A stretch of DNA of 21,070 bases from an uncultured Porphyromonadaceae bacterium. Its GTDB lineage: Bacteria > Bacteroidota > Bacteroidia > Bacteroidales > Muribaculaceae. This document shows positions 7,885-15,819 of the stretch, piece after piece. The stretch is taken from NCBI GenBank assembly GCA_900541865.1, contig UQLO01000040.1, positions 1 to 21,070 of the forward strand, given 5' to 3'. The position numbers and the translations under genes were made by a program. Each line of letters begins with the position of its first letter. The stretch's first letter is position 1. A model generated the notes under the pieces. That model was not told the DNA's origin. It worked only from the letters and a program-made list of their open reading frames with translations, and ran no database searches.

Positions 7885-7945
7885 AAAGTCCGGGAGACGC
7901 ACGGGGATCAAGCTAAGAAAAAGACTTTAAATCTCCCGGACCTTG
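7885..7945 (-). promoter_or_regulatory. Intercistronic hairpin with conserved loop (copy 1)
   Basis: Arms 7888-7897 (GTCCGGGAGA) and 7932-7941 are perfectly complementary and extend outward to CAA/TTG with one wobble. The 34-nt loop contains GATCAAGCTAAGAAAAAG (7906-7923), which recurs in the loop of the hairpin at 9597-9652. It lies between two propeller paralogues, starts 33 nt after the upstream stop and ends about 50 nt before the downstream ATG. No TAnnTTTG box is nearby, so it is probably an mRNA element (stability, processing or attenuation). Confidence 0.6.
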
Positions 7946-7977
7946 TCGATACTTATTAACCTATAATAAAGTTCTGC

Positions 7978-9546
7978 TTATTTGCGGATTTTCAGAGTGT
8001 TGGCGCCGGAGCGAACCACGTAGATGCCGGCGGGCAGCGTGGTGGTGTCCACGCGGTAGCCTTCGGCAACCTTCATACCGGCGATATTGTAGACTTCCAG
8101 CTCGGCGCCGGCGGCGCTCAGAGTGTTGCCTGCGTAGGCAATGGCGCTCACACCAATCTTGTCAGCGTGGAGGCCCGTCTGAATACCCGAACCTCCGACC
8201 TCAACAGCCTCCAGGGCCGGGGTCGTGAACTCGTTCTTCTCTTTCGGAAGAGCCCACACGCCCAGACCGCCGGTAGTGCCGTTGTCGTTGAACTGGATGT
8301 AGAGGTTGTCGGCTGCATCGAAGGCAACGTTGAAGGGGCGCTTGCCGTAGTTGCCGAAGGGTATGTTTTTGCAATACTCACTCAACGAAGGTAAGCCGGT
8401 ATCATCATAGCTTGCGTGTGCAACCGTAAAGCTGCGTCCGTCGTCACTGCCAGCTACTGCTACCAAGGAGCCGTCGCCGTTGACACCCATTGCGCCTATC
8501 GGCGTGGAGCCCAGGAAGATGCTTTTATCACCGGTGGTGAAGTCCCATACGCCTTCACTGTTGCAATGCATCACACAAGGAACTGATGCGTCTTCTTGCC
8601 AGCGGTACTGACTTACCCACAGGCCGCCGCGGCCATCGGATGCCAAACGCTGGTTGGCGTTGGCCATCTTGCCGTCGCAGTTACCCCACGCTGCGGAAGG
8701 TGCCTTGTCCCACGGGGTGGCGAGCTCGCCGATGTTGTAGACGAAGATTTCGCCGTTGTTGCTGTTGAGGTCCTCGTCAGTGGTGTAGAGAACGCGGTTG
8801 GCGCCGCTGCCGTAGACGGCGCAGTCCTGAATGGAGCCATGCACTTTGGCTCCATTGATAGTTACCAGACCGGAGGAGGCCATCGTGCCGTCTGCGAAAA
8901 CGGGTGCGAAGGTCTCGGGAGCGCCCGGATTCATAATCCACACGCCGGGATGGTTATCGCTCCAGTCGCAGATGAAGAGGTCGCCGCTTTTGTCGACCGT
9001 GATGCTGTTGGGGCTGGAAGGACTGGTTTTCCATCCGATTCCGCCCTGGTAGGGTTCTTCGTTGATGGTCTCCAGGGCTGCGTTGAAAGCGAACACGCCG
9101 ACGCCGGTGCGCGCGCCGTTATAACTGGCTTTGCCGGGAGCGCTCACATAGACGTTGCCGAAGTAGGGGCTGGTGGGGTTATTGTCGACCGCTACCCCCT
9201 TGCCGCAGCCTATCTGGATGTTTTCTTGGGTGCCGTCGGTGAGCTGCGTCACTTCGGTGACGGCGGGGGCCGATACGGTCAGGCTCCACTCGTACATGCC
9301 GGGGTCGCTGGCCAGTGCCGGCACTTCGATGGTGTTGAGGCCCTTGACGCCTTCGCCGAGCTCTACGGATTCGATGATTTCACCGTCTTTGATGAGGTTG
9401 AATACCACGCTGGTGGCGGCGTCGTTGAGCACGAACTGCACTTTGCCGTCGGCGCTCTTGAGGGCGGAAGCGTAGACGTTCGCTCCGGCCTGCGCTGCGC
9501 CGGCACTCATCAGTACTACTGCCGATGCTAGTAATATTTTTTTCAT
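7978..9546 (-). CDS. Secreted Ig-like/beta-propeller protein with T9SS sorting domain (paralogue 2)
   Basis: 522 residues. The signal peptide is MKKILLASAV to AAQA (cleavage near 20/21). An Ig-like domain (about 22-100) and a predicted beta-propeller (about 115-440) follow. These match paralogue 1 blade for blade, including the CDWSD motif and a 63-bp stretch identical in DNA (8699-8761 and 6985-7047). The tail (LEVYNIAGMKVAEGYRVDT to TLKIRK) is a T9SS type A C-terminal sorting domain, implying export across the outer membrane and possible anchoring. That tail is almost identical to the amidase's tail and unlike paralogue 1's. No enzyme motif is visible. Its position after the amidase suggests it binds the same substrate or partner. 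Confidence 0.87.
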   Translation of the reverse strand: MKKILLASAVVLMSAGAAQAGANVYASALKSADGKVQFVLNDAATSVVFNLIKDGEIIESVELGEGVKGLNTIEVPALASDPGMYEWSLTVSAPAVTEVTQLTDGTQENIQIGCGKGVAVDNNPTSPYFGNVYVSAPGKASYNGARTGVGVFAFNAALETINEEPYQGGIGWKTSPSSPNSITVDKSGDLFICDWSDNHPGVWIMNPGAPETFAPVFADGTMASSGLVTINGAKVHGSIQDCAVYGSGANRVLYTTDEDLNSNNGEIFVYNIGELATPWDKAPSAAWGNCDGKMANANQRLASDGRGGLWVSQYRWQEDASVPCVMHCNSEGVWDFTTGDKSIFLGSTPIGAMGVNGDGSLVAVAGSDDGRSFTVAHASYDDTGLPSLSEYCKNIPFGNYGKRPFNVAFDAADNLYIQFNDNGTTGGLGVWALPKEKNEFTTPALEAVEVGGSGIQTGLHADKIGVSAIAYAGNTLSAAGAELEVYNIAGMKVAEGYRVDTTTLPAGIYVVRSGANTLKIRK

Positions 9547-9596
9547 GATAACAGTAAAAGGGTTAGTTTCGATTGATAATGTGTAGGGTAGTTAGA

Positions 9597-9652
9597 AGCC
9601 CGGGAGGCACAGGGAGATCAAGCTAAAGAAAAAGTCGTGTGTCTCCCGGGCT
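9597..9652 (-). promoter_or_regulatory. Intercistronic hairpin with conserved loop (copy 2)
   Basis: Arms 9597-9606 (AGCCCGGGAG) and 9643-9652 form a perfect 10-bp stem around a 36-nt loop. The loop holds GATCAAGCTAAAGAAAAAG (9616-9634), almost the same as in copy 1, while the stem bases differ partly. It starts 26 nt after the amidase stop and ends about 50 nt before the next ATG, the same placement as copy 1. Confidence 0.6.
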
Positions 9653-9678
9653 GAGATGGAAATATTTTGTGTAATCCT

Positions 9679-12324
9679 TTATTTGCGGATTTTGAGTGTA
9701 TTGGCGCCGGAGCGAACCACGTAGATGCCGGCGGGCAGCGTGGTGGTGTCCACGCGGTAGCCTTCGGCAACCTTCATGCCGGCGATGCTGTATACTTCGA
9801 GCATGGCGCCATCGGCGGTCAGGGTGTTGTTGAAGTAGTGGATGGAGGTGCTGTCGACCAAAGTAGCCTCGATGCCTGCGCTGACGCTCAGCGGCTGACG
9901 GGCTACGGTGGTGTACTCATTGTTGTCGGTCGGGAGTGCCCAGCCGCCTACGCCGCCGTTGTTGTCGTTGTAGACAACGTAGAGGTTACCTGCAGCGTCG
10001 AAGTCGCAGGCGAACGGACGCGAGCCGTAGGTGGAGCCGATGGCATATTTCAGGGTCAGCGAAGGAGTGCCGCTCTCCGACCAAGTTACTTCCGCAACGC
10101 GGATATCGGTCTTGCCGGCAACGGCGATGTACTTGCCGTCGGGGCTTACGCCGAGAGCGCCCATCGTCGAGGATGTCTTGAAGATTTCAGTGTCACCGCA
10201 GAAGTAATCCCAGGTGCCGTTGGCGTTGATGTGCATGGCGCAGGGGAACTGGGAGCTGTTGGTGTCGCGGTACTGGCCTACCCAGAAGCCGCCGCGGCCG
10301 TCGGGAGTGATGGTGGCGCTGCCGTTCACATACTTGGTGTCGAAGTTGCCGTAGCAGTGGTTCGGGCCCTGCATGTAGGGAGTGGCGGCGTTGCCTACGT
10401 CGTAGCGGTAAGGCATATGGAAGGCCTGCGCGCCCTGATAGGTGACGAAGCCGGGGGTGATGAGGTCCTCGTCGAGAGTAAAGAGATTGGTGTCGGCGCC
10501 GGTGCCGGTCACGCAGAGGTCGACGATGGAACCGTGGATCTGTACGTCGCCTTCCTTGGCAAGTCCGTCGCTGTTGCGGGTGCCACCGAAGAACTCAGTG
10601 AAAGCAGCCGTGGGGTTGGCCGGATCCATAGTCCAGATGCCGGAATGGCCGTCGGACCAGTCGCAAATCCAAACTTTGCCGTCGGGGGCGGCGAATACGC
10701 GGTTGGGGCTGGAAGCTCCGCTCCAGGCCACATTGCCGCTGTAAGCAGTGTTGCCCTGGCCGGTAATGTCGCTGAGGGCGCCGTCGAGAACGAAGATGCC
10801 CTGACCCTGGCGGGTACCGGTCTTACCATTGCTGCCCGAGGTAACGTACATGCGGCCGAAGTAGGGGCTGCTCTGGTTCTTGTCGATGGAGACACCGCGG
10901 GCGTTGGGTATGTCGAGGGTGGCTTCACCGTTGATGGTAAACTGGCGGGGCTCGCCGCTGAAGCCGTCGGCGCGAGCCGTCAGGCTCCACTGGTATGCAC
11001 CTTCGGCAACACCGGCGTCGGGAATCTCAACGGTGTTGGTGCCCTTGGCCTGCGGGCCCAGGTCGATGCTCTTGACGGCCTGTCCGTCCTTGAGCAGGTT
11101 GAGGGTCACGGAGGTAGCGTCGGCGTTGAGAGTGAAGCGGATGGTGTTGCCGCCCACTACCTCGAGGGCCGAAGCGTAGATATTGGCGTGGCCCTGCTCG
11201 GCGGCGGGGTCATAGTTGGGGTCGTCCATCATTACGATGGGTCCGCGGGTCTTGGCGGCCTCGCACACTGCCGTACCTTCGTAGGTGGTGTAGCCTTCCA
11301 TCTCTACCTTGATATTGTAGGTGCCGGGCTGCAGGTCCGGGAAGTAGTAGAGGCCGTTGTAGTTGTTGTCGGTGATGTAGGTCTTGTTGACGCCATTGCC
11401 CGTCAGGGTAACTTTGGCTCCGTTAAGAGGCAGATACTGGTCGTGGTCGCCGTAGGTGGCACCCAGGAAGAGCGGGTCGCGCAGTATGCGCTGGCTGTCC
11501 TTGACTTCGCCGGCTACTATGCCCGTGGTGGGTTGGGGGGCGTCGAAATACTCGCAAATCGACGTATAGAGCATAAAGGCGATGATATTGCTGTAGTCGC
11601 GGCTCAGCATGCGGTGAGCTTCGGGCTTGTAGTCGTGGAATGCGATTTCAGCCAGGTAGCCCGGCACGAAGAGCTTGCGGAGAACGCCCAGATGATATGT
11701 GCCGTAGAACACGGAGTCGGCGGCCACATAGGGGTTGTCGGGGGTCTTGCGGGCCTGCCAGCACGTCAGGGGATTGTCGTGGAGGTGGAGCCAGCCTATA
11801 GTGGCCATTTCCTTCGATGCGGGGATGTCGGGAGCGCTCTTGTCGAAGGGCTGTCCGGGGCGCGGATCGGCGCTGCGGAAGATGGTCAGCATGTGGTTCA
11901 CGCCCGAGGCATTGCTGTGGATCGACAGGAACATGTCGGCGCCCCACTGGGTTGCTTCAGCACCGATTTCCTCGAGAATACGGTCGTCTTCGGGGCGATT
12001 TTCGGTGCGGCTCATCTTCACGGTGGCACCGGCCTGCTCCAGAAGGCGACGAAGCTCAAGGCCACGCCAGAGGTTGTGTTTGGACTCCCAAACGCCCTCC
12101 TCGCATACTGTAGGATAGGGTATGGTGGCTACCCAGCGGTCGGTGGCGGCAGAGCCGTCCGAACGATAGCCGTTGGCAAACTGGCCCGGTATGTAGGTGC
12201 CCGTGGTGGCTTCGTAGCCGCCGTGGCCCGGGTTCAGATAGATTTTTTTACCGGCAAGGCTCTCGGCGTTGGCCGATGAGAAGGCCATCAGGCCTACCAA
12301 AGCTGCCGCAAAAAGTTTTTTCAT
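9679..12324 (-). CDS. T9SS-secreted N-acetylmuramoyl-L-alanine amidase fused to Ig-like/beta-propeller module
   Basis: 881 residues from the ATG at 12324, chosen because MKKLFAAALVGLMAFSSANA is a standard signal peptide; the longer frame back to 12393 begins inside an intergenic hairpin. Residues 25-260 are an Amidase_3 domain, which cleaves the MurNAc to L-Ala bond of peptidoglycan. Zinc ligands are H34 (NPGHGG), E80 (WESKHNL) and H136 (SIHSNA), with catalytic E226 (YLAEIAFHD), so the set is complete. A carboxypeptidase regulatory-like beta domain lies at about 267-365 and an Ig-like domain at about 379-465. A predicted beta-propeller (about 473-810) has the CDWSD motif shared with the two downstream paralogues. 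A T9SS type A sorting tail ends the protein (about 840-881). The enzyme should be exported outside the cell or to its surface, unlike ordinary periplasmic division amidases. Confidence 0.92.
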   Translation of the reverse strand: MKKLFAAALVGLMAFSSANAESLAGKKIYLNPGHGGYEATTGTYIPGQFANGYRSDGSAATDRWVATIPYPTVCEEGVWESKHNLWRGLELRRLLEQAGATVKMSRTENRPEDDRILEEIGAEATQWGADMFLSIHSNASGVNHMLTIFRSADPRPGQPFDKSAPDIPASKEMATIGWLHLHDNPLTCWQARKTPDNPYVAADSVFYGTYHLGVLRKLFVPGYLAEIAFHDYKPEAHRMLSRDYSNIIAFMLYTSICEYFDAPQPTTGIVAGEVKDSQRILRDPLFLGATYGDHDQYLPLNGAKVTLTGNGVNKTYITDNNYNGLYYFPDLQPGTYNIKVEMEGYTTYEGTAVCEAAKTRGPIVMMDDPNYDPAAEQGHANIYASALEVVGGNTIRFTLNADATSVTLNLLKDGQAVKSIDLGPQAKGTNTVEIPDAGVAEGAYQWSLTARADGFSGEPRQFTINGEATLDIPNARGVSIDKNQSSPYFGRMYVTSGSNGKTGTRQGQGIFVLDGALSDITGQGNTAYSGNVAWSGASSPNRVFAAPDGKVWICDWSDGHSGIWTMDPANPTAAFTEFFGGTRNSDGLAKEGDVQIHGSIVDLCVTGTGADTNLFTLDEDLITPGFVTYQGAQAFHMPYRYDVGNAATPYMQGPNHCYGNFDTKYVNGSATITPDGRGGFWVGQYRDTNSSQFPCAMHINANGTWDYFCGDTEIFKTSSTMGALGVSPDGKYIAVAGKTDIRVAEVTWSESGTPSLTLKYAIGSTYGSRPFACDFDAAGNLYVVYNDNNGGVGGWALPTDNNEYTTVARQPLSVSAGIEATLVDSTSIHYFNNTLTADGAMLEVYSIAGMKVAEGYRVDTTTLPAGIYVVRSGANTLKIRK

Positions 12325-12349
12325 CGTATTATTGGCTTTAATGAATGAA

Positions 12350-12382
12350 CCGGGGGTCTGACCCTGGAGGCCAGGCCCCCGG
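12350..12382. other. GC-rich intercistronic hairpin
   Basis: Arms 12350-12360 (CCGGGGGTCTG) and 12372-12382 pair with one mismatch or wobble; an inner CCTGG/CCAGG helix (12363-12367/12371-12375) is an alternative. It lies between the SusE-position gene and the amidase gene and is not followed by a U tract. It may attenuate or stabilise the enzyme part of the operon rather than end it. Confidence 0.5.
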
Positions 12383-12405
12383 CAACAATGCAAATAACTG
12401 TGATT

Positions 12406-14070
12406 TTAAAGTTTCTTGGATACTTCCACCAGGATGAAGCCGGCTCGCGGTGCGGCGGCCATAAGGCGCAGCTTGCCGTCGGGGCCGATGGCGGCACCGG
12501 TGTTGGCAGAACCGGCCGAGCACTTGGCGCCTCCGAGGCTGTAGGCGAAGAGCTGGTTGCGCTCGCCCTCGTTGAAGCTCGAGAAGGCCATGGTGGCGCT
12601 GCCGCCGTCCGAAATGTCGTAGACGTGCAGTTCCTGCGGCTTCTGATATACCCAGGCGTTGCAGTTGGTGGCAATGAGGTAGCGCTCGCCGTTGTAGCTT
12701 ACCACGCGGGCATCGTTGTCGCCCTTGACGGGGAATTCATAGCCGTCGACTGCATCGATGTGGTTGAGCAGGTTGAGGTCGGCGTCGACCAGAAGTATCG
12801 ACTGCTGGTAGGTCGAGGTCATGGTGTAGACGTTCGGCTCGCCCGGTACGGGGTTGATCGATGCGTAGTATGCCACGCTGTAGGGGCAGGTGATGGTCTG
12901 CGGGGTCGGATCTACCTCGTTGAAGTTGGCCACGGCGAAGCGCTGGGCAACAGAGCCGTCGGCGTGAGCGAAGAAGTAGAAGTAACCGTTGCCGTTTTCG
13001 TCGAGGCAGACACTCATGTTGTCGCCCCAGCGACCCTTCATTTCCTCGCTGCCGGGGAAGTTGAGAACGGTCTGGCAGATGGCGTCGCCGTCGGCCCAGT
13101 GGTAAACCTTCAGAGGCTGGTCTTCGGAGAGGCCCGTCGACAGGTTGCAGGCGTAGAAGTGGCCGTGGGCGCAGCCGCCGGCGCTGACTACGTGAGTGCC
13201 GCCTTCGACACCGGTAACGTCAAGATAGTGTGCCACGGCAGCTCCGGCCTTCACTTCATCCCACTTCACGATGTGGGGCTGCGGAGTGGCCGCGCCGTTG
13301 CGCGATATTACAAGCAGGTTCTCGCCGTCGAACTGCGTCCAGCGGCAGTCCTCAGCCTCATAGCCGGGCCAGATATTGGCGCTGGCTGAGTAGTCGTAGA
13401 CAACGGCCTCGGAGAAGTCGGCGCCGAAGGTCGGAACACCCGAGAACGAAACGTCGTAGACCGAGGTCAGACCCATAAAGTCGAGCGTAACCTGACCGGG
13501 GTTCTCGGCGCTGATCACACCGTTTGCGTCGGCTGCCGTGAAGGTATACTTGGAGCGCTTGGGAAGAAGGTTCACTTCCTGCACGCGGGCCGTCGGCGAG
13601 CCCTCGCAGTTGAGGTAGACAGTCGAGGTGACGTCGCTTACGAAGCCGGTGTGCACAGCACCGTCGGCATCCACGCACTTGACCGAGCGAACGATAGGAT
13701 TCTCGGTCGGCTCAAGCAGGGTGAAGGTGGCGTGGTAGACCGTGCTGTTCTGGTTGTTGACAACCGTGATGTCGGCAGCTCCGCTGCTCACATCGTATGC
13801 CTCCTTGTCGAGGTTGGCGCCCAAAGAGAGCTTGGTGGTAAATTTAACACCCTCGATGTCGGTTTCGGCGGGCACGGTGAAGGAAATCGTCTTGTTCTCC
13901 TCGTCGAGAGTACCGTCGATTTTCTCCGCGCCGGTGAAACCGCCGTTGGAAACGGCAATTTCATATATATAGGTCTCGCCGGATGGATTGTCGTACTTGG
14001 TGTCGTCGGAGCAAGCAGCTACCAGCGGCAACGCGGCCAACATCCAAAGGGCCTTGTTTTTAGTTTTCAT
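12406..14070 (-). CDS. SusE-position surface lipoprotein, probable glycan-binding protein (DUF5018/DUF4623-like)
   Basis: 554 residues. The signal peptide ends in LVAAC with C20, followed by SDD, a surface-exposure signal of Bacteroidetes. Residues about 33-120 and 125-215 look like two beta-sandwich domains. The remainder (about 217-554) is beta-rich with repeating turns, such as WTQFDGENLLVISRNG, VVSYNGERYLIATN and GAAIGPDGKLRLMAAA, and may form a propeller. The architecture recalls lipoproteins annotated DUF5018/DUF4623 found after susD genes; that family name is from memory and is not certain. It lies 24 nt after the SusD-type gene, in the usual SusE/SGBP slot, so a role in holding substrate at the surface is inferred. 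No catalytic motif is recognised. Confidence 0.82.
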   Translation of the reverse strand: MKTKNKALWMLAALPLVAACSDDTKYDNPSGETYIYEIAVSNGGFTGAEKIDGTLDEENKTISFTVPAETDIEGVKFTTKLSLGANLDKEAYDVSSGAADITVVNNQNSTVYHATFTLLEPTENPIVRSVKCVDADGAVHTGFVSDVTSTVYLNCEGSPTARVQEVNLLPKRSKYTFTAADANGVISAENPGQVTLDFMGLTSVYDVSFSGVPTFGADFSEAVVYDYSASANIWPGYEAEDCRWTQFDGENLLVISRNGAATPQPHIVKWDEVKAGAAVAHYLDVTGVEGGTHVVSAGGCAHGHFYACNLSTGLSEDQPLKVYHWADGDAICQTVLNFPGSEEMKGRWGDNMSVCLDENGNGYFYFFAHADGSVAQRFAVANFNEVDPTPQTITCPYSVAYYASINPVPGEPNVYTMTSTYQQSILLVDADLNLLNHIDAVDGYEFPVKGDNDARVVSYNGERYLIATNCNAWVYQKPQELHVYDISDGGSATMAFSSFNEGERNQLFAYSLGGAKCSAGSANTGAAIGPDGKLRLMAAAPRAGFILVEVSKKL

Positions 14071-14094
14071 GCGGTTCTGTTTTTAGGTTCTTGC

Positions 14095-15801
14095 TTAGCG
14101 CCACTGCGGGTTCTGTTCGAGAACGTATCCGTTCTGGCTGAAGATCTGAATCTGATTCGTCGGTATCGGACGGATGTAGTCGCGGTCCTGAGGTGCCGGA
14201 CGCTGGTTCGACATCGGGGTCACGATGAGGTAGCCTTCGGTTTCGCCCGTTTCGAGCACGGCCTTGGTCTTGTCGACGTTGGGATAGTCGGCATAGCTGA
14301 TCCAGGCACCGGTCGAGATGGCCGGGTTGTAGTCGCTCCAGAGGTAGATGAGCTTCTTCCAGCGCTTGAGGTCGTCAAGACGGGAGGTTTCGAAGGCAAG
14401 CTCTACTCGGCGCTCGCGGCGGATTTCCCACAGCATGGCCGGTACGTCCGGGTCGCGGGCCGGATCGTCGTAGGTAGCACCGTTGACGGCCGGCTGACCA
14501 CCCATAATCTGCAGGGCCGGCATGCCCACACCCTTGCGGGAGCGAAGCACGTTGATCGACTTGTCCAGGTCGGCCTGAGTGAGGCTGCCCAGTTCGTAGC
14601 AGATTTCAGCGTAGGCTACCAGTATTTCGCCCAGGCGGTACTGCGGGCAGTCGGTGACGTTCTTGTTGTTGGCCGTGAAGGTGATTTCGTTGCTGCCTTC
14701 CTTGTCGGGATCCATGAACTTGCACATCGAGAAACCCGAGCGCGAATAGTTGGCGCCGGCAACGTTCTCGCCGGCCAGATAGTACTTGTCGGCGCGAATA
14801 ACCATGCCCAGGCGCGGGTCGCGGTTGGCGAAGTAGTCGGCGGCGGTCTTCGGGCAGTAGAGCGGATCGAGAGCGCGAACGGGAAGACCGTCGGCAGTCA
14901 GGAAGCAGTCGGCGAAGTCGCGGTTCGGACCGGGCTGCGACAGCAGGTAGTTCGTGTTGAGAACGTTGTGGCCGGTCTTGGTGTCGATATACTTCTTGTA
15001 GATGATACATTCGGGGTTCGACGACAGGTCGTCGCTGCAGAAGAGGCCGCGGTAGTCGTCGGCAAGGGTATATTTGCCGGAGTTCATCACCGTCAGGCAG
15101 GCTTCCTTGCCGAGCTGGAGGCAGTTGGCGGCTACCTCGGCGTCGATGCCGTGGTATTTCAGGAAGGTACCCTCGCGAAGCATGGCGCGGGCTATCATGG
15201 CGGCGGCGACATACTTGTTGATCTTAAGCTCGCCATCGTTTTCGCGGATATTCTCCAGCGCGAAGCGAAGGTCGGCGATTACGCGCGGCATAACAACCTT
15301 GTTGCGGCTGTCGCGCGGCTTGTAGATGGTGTCGAGGTCCGTACTGTTGAAGTAGGTCGAGTACCACTGGGTATCGCCGTAGTAGAACGACAGGTCGCAG
15401 TACTCTATGCCGCGGAAGAGGCGGCCTATGCCACGCCAGTGGTTGCGGGTAGCCTCGTCCAGGTCCGGAACGCGCTCCACGCCTTCAAGGAAGTAGTTTG
15501 CGCGGCGTACGTAGGAATAGGTATAGTCGGCGTCCGAGCCGCTTACCACCAGATAGGGCCACGAAGCCTGGGTGACGTCGGAGTAGTTGTCCGTGAGTTT
15601 TTCGTTGAAGCCGTAGTTGCCTGCGTAGCCGGTGAAGTACGAAGGATAGAAGCCATCGGCGTAGATACTGATATGCTGCTCGGTCTTCCAGTACTCGGAA
15701 TCTTCAATCTGGTCGACGGATTCCACGTCCAGGAAGTCGTTGCAGGCACCCAGGGAGAGGGCGGCAAGCGCCATGGCTGCGGCGTATATTGTAGTTTTCA
15801 T
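14095..15801 (-). CDS. SusD/RagB-family nutrient-binding lipoprotein
   Basis: 568 residues. The signal peptide ends in SLGAC with C20, followed by NDFLDVES, the usual SusD N-terminus. The body has the family's early helical region (EYWKTEQHISIYADGFYPSYF near 36-57) and the typical end, PIPTNQIQIFSQNGYVLEQNPQW. Length is normal. SusD proteins sit as lids on their cognate SusC channel and deliver oligosaccharide or peptide ligands. The gene begins 18 nt after the SusC-type gene. The ligand cannot be read from the sequence; the adjacent amidase and glycosidases suggest muropeptide or glycan fragments. Confidence 0.95.
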   Translation of the reverse strand: MKTTIYAAAMALAALSLGACNDFLDVESVDQIEDSEYWKTEQHISIYADGFYPSYFTGYAGNYGFNEKLTDNYSDVTQASWPYLVVSGSDADYTYSYVRRANYFLEGVERVPDLDEATRNHWRGIGRLFRGIEYCDLSFYYGDTQWYSTYFNSTDLDTIYKPRDSRNKVVMPRVIADLRFALENIRENDGELKINKYVAAAMIARAMLREGTFLKYHGIDAEVAANCLQLGKEACLTVMNSGKYTLADDYRGLFCSDDLSSNPECIIYKKYIDTKTGHNVLNTNYLLSQPGPNRDFADCFLTADGLPVRALDPLYCPKTAADYFANRDPRLGMVIRADKYYLAGENVAGANYSRSGFSMCKFMDPDKEGSNEITFTANNKNVTDCPQYRLGEILVAYAEICYELGSLTQADLDKSINVLRSRKGVGMPALQIMGGQPAVNGATYDDPARDPDVPAMLWEIRRERRVELAFETSRLDDLKRWKKLIYLWSDYNPAISTGAWISYADYPNVDKTKAVLETGETEGYLIVTPMSNQRPAPQDRDYIRPIPTNQIQIFSQNGYVLEQNPQWR

Positions 15802-15819
15802 GTTTCTTTTGCTTTTAGT

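Noticed and set aside
7836..7886. Upstream in-frame start for propeller paralogue 1
   Set aside because: It would add 17 residues before MKKILL; the paralogue at 9546 starts exactly at MKKILL, and both share a similar sequence just before that ATG.
12325..12393. Upstream in-frame start for the amidase gene
   Set aside because: It would begin inside the intergenic hairpin and place 23 residues before an ideal signal peptide. The ATG at 12324 is preferred.
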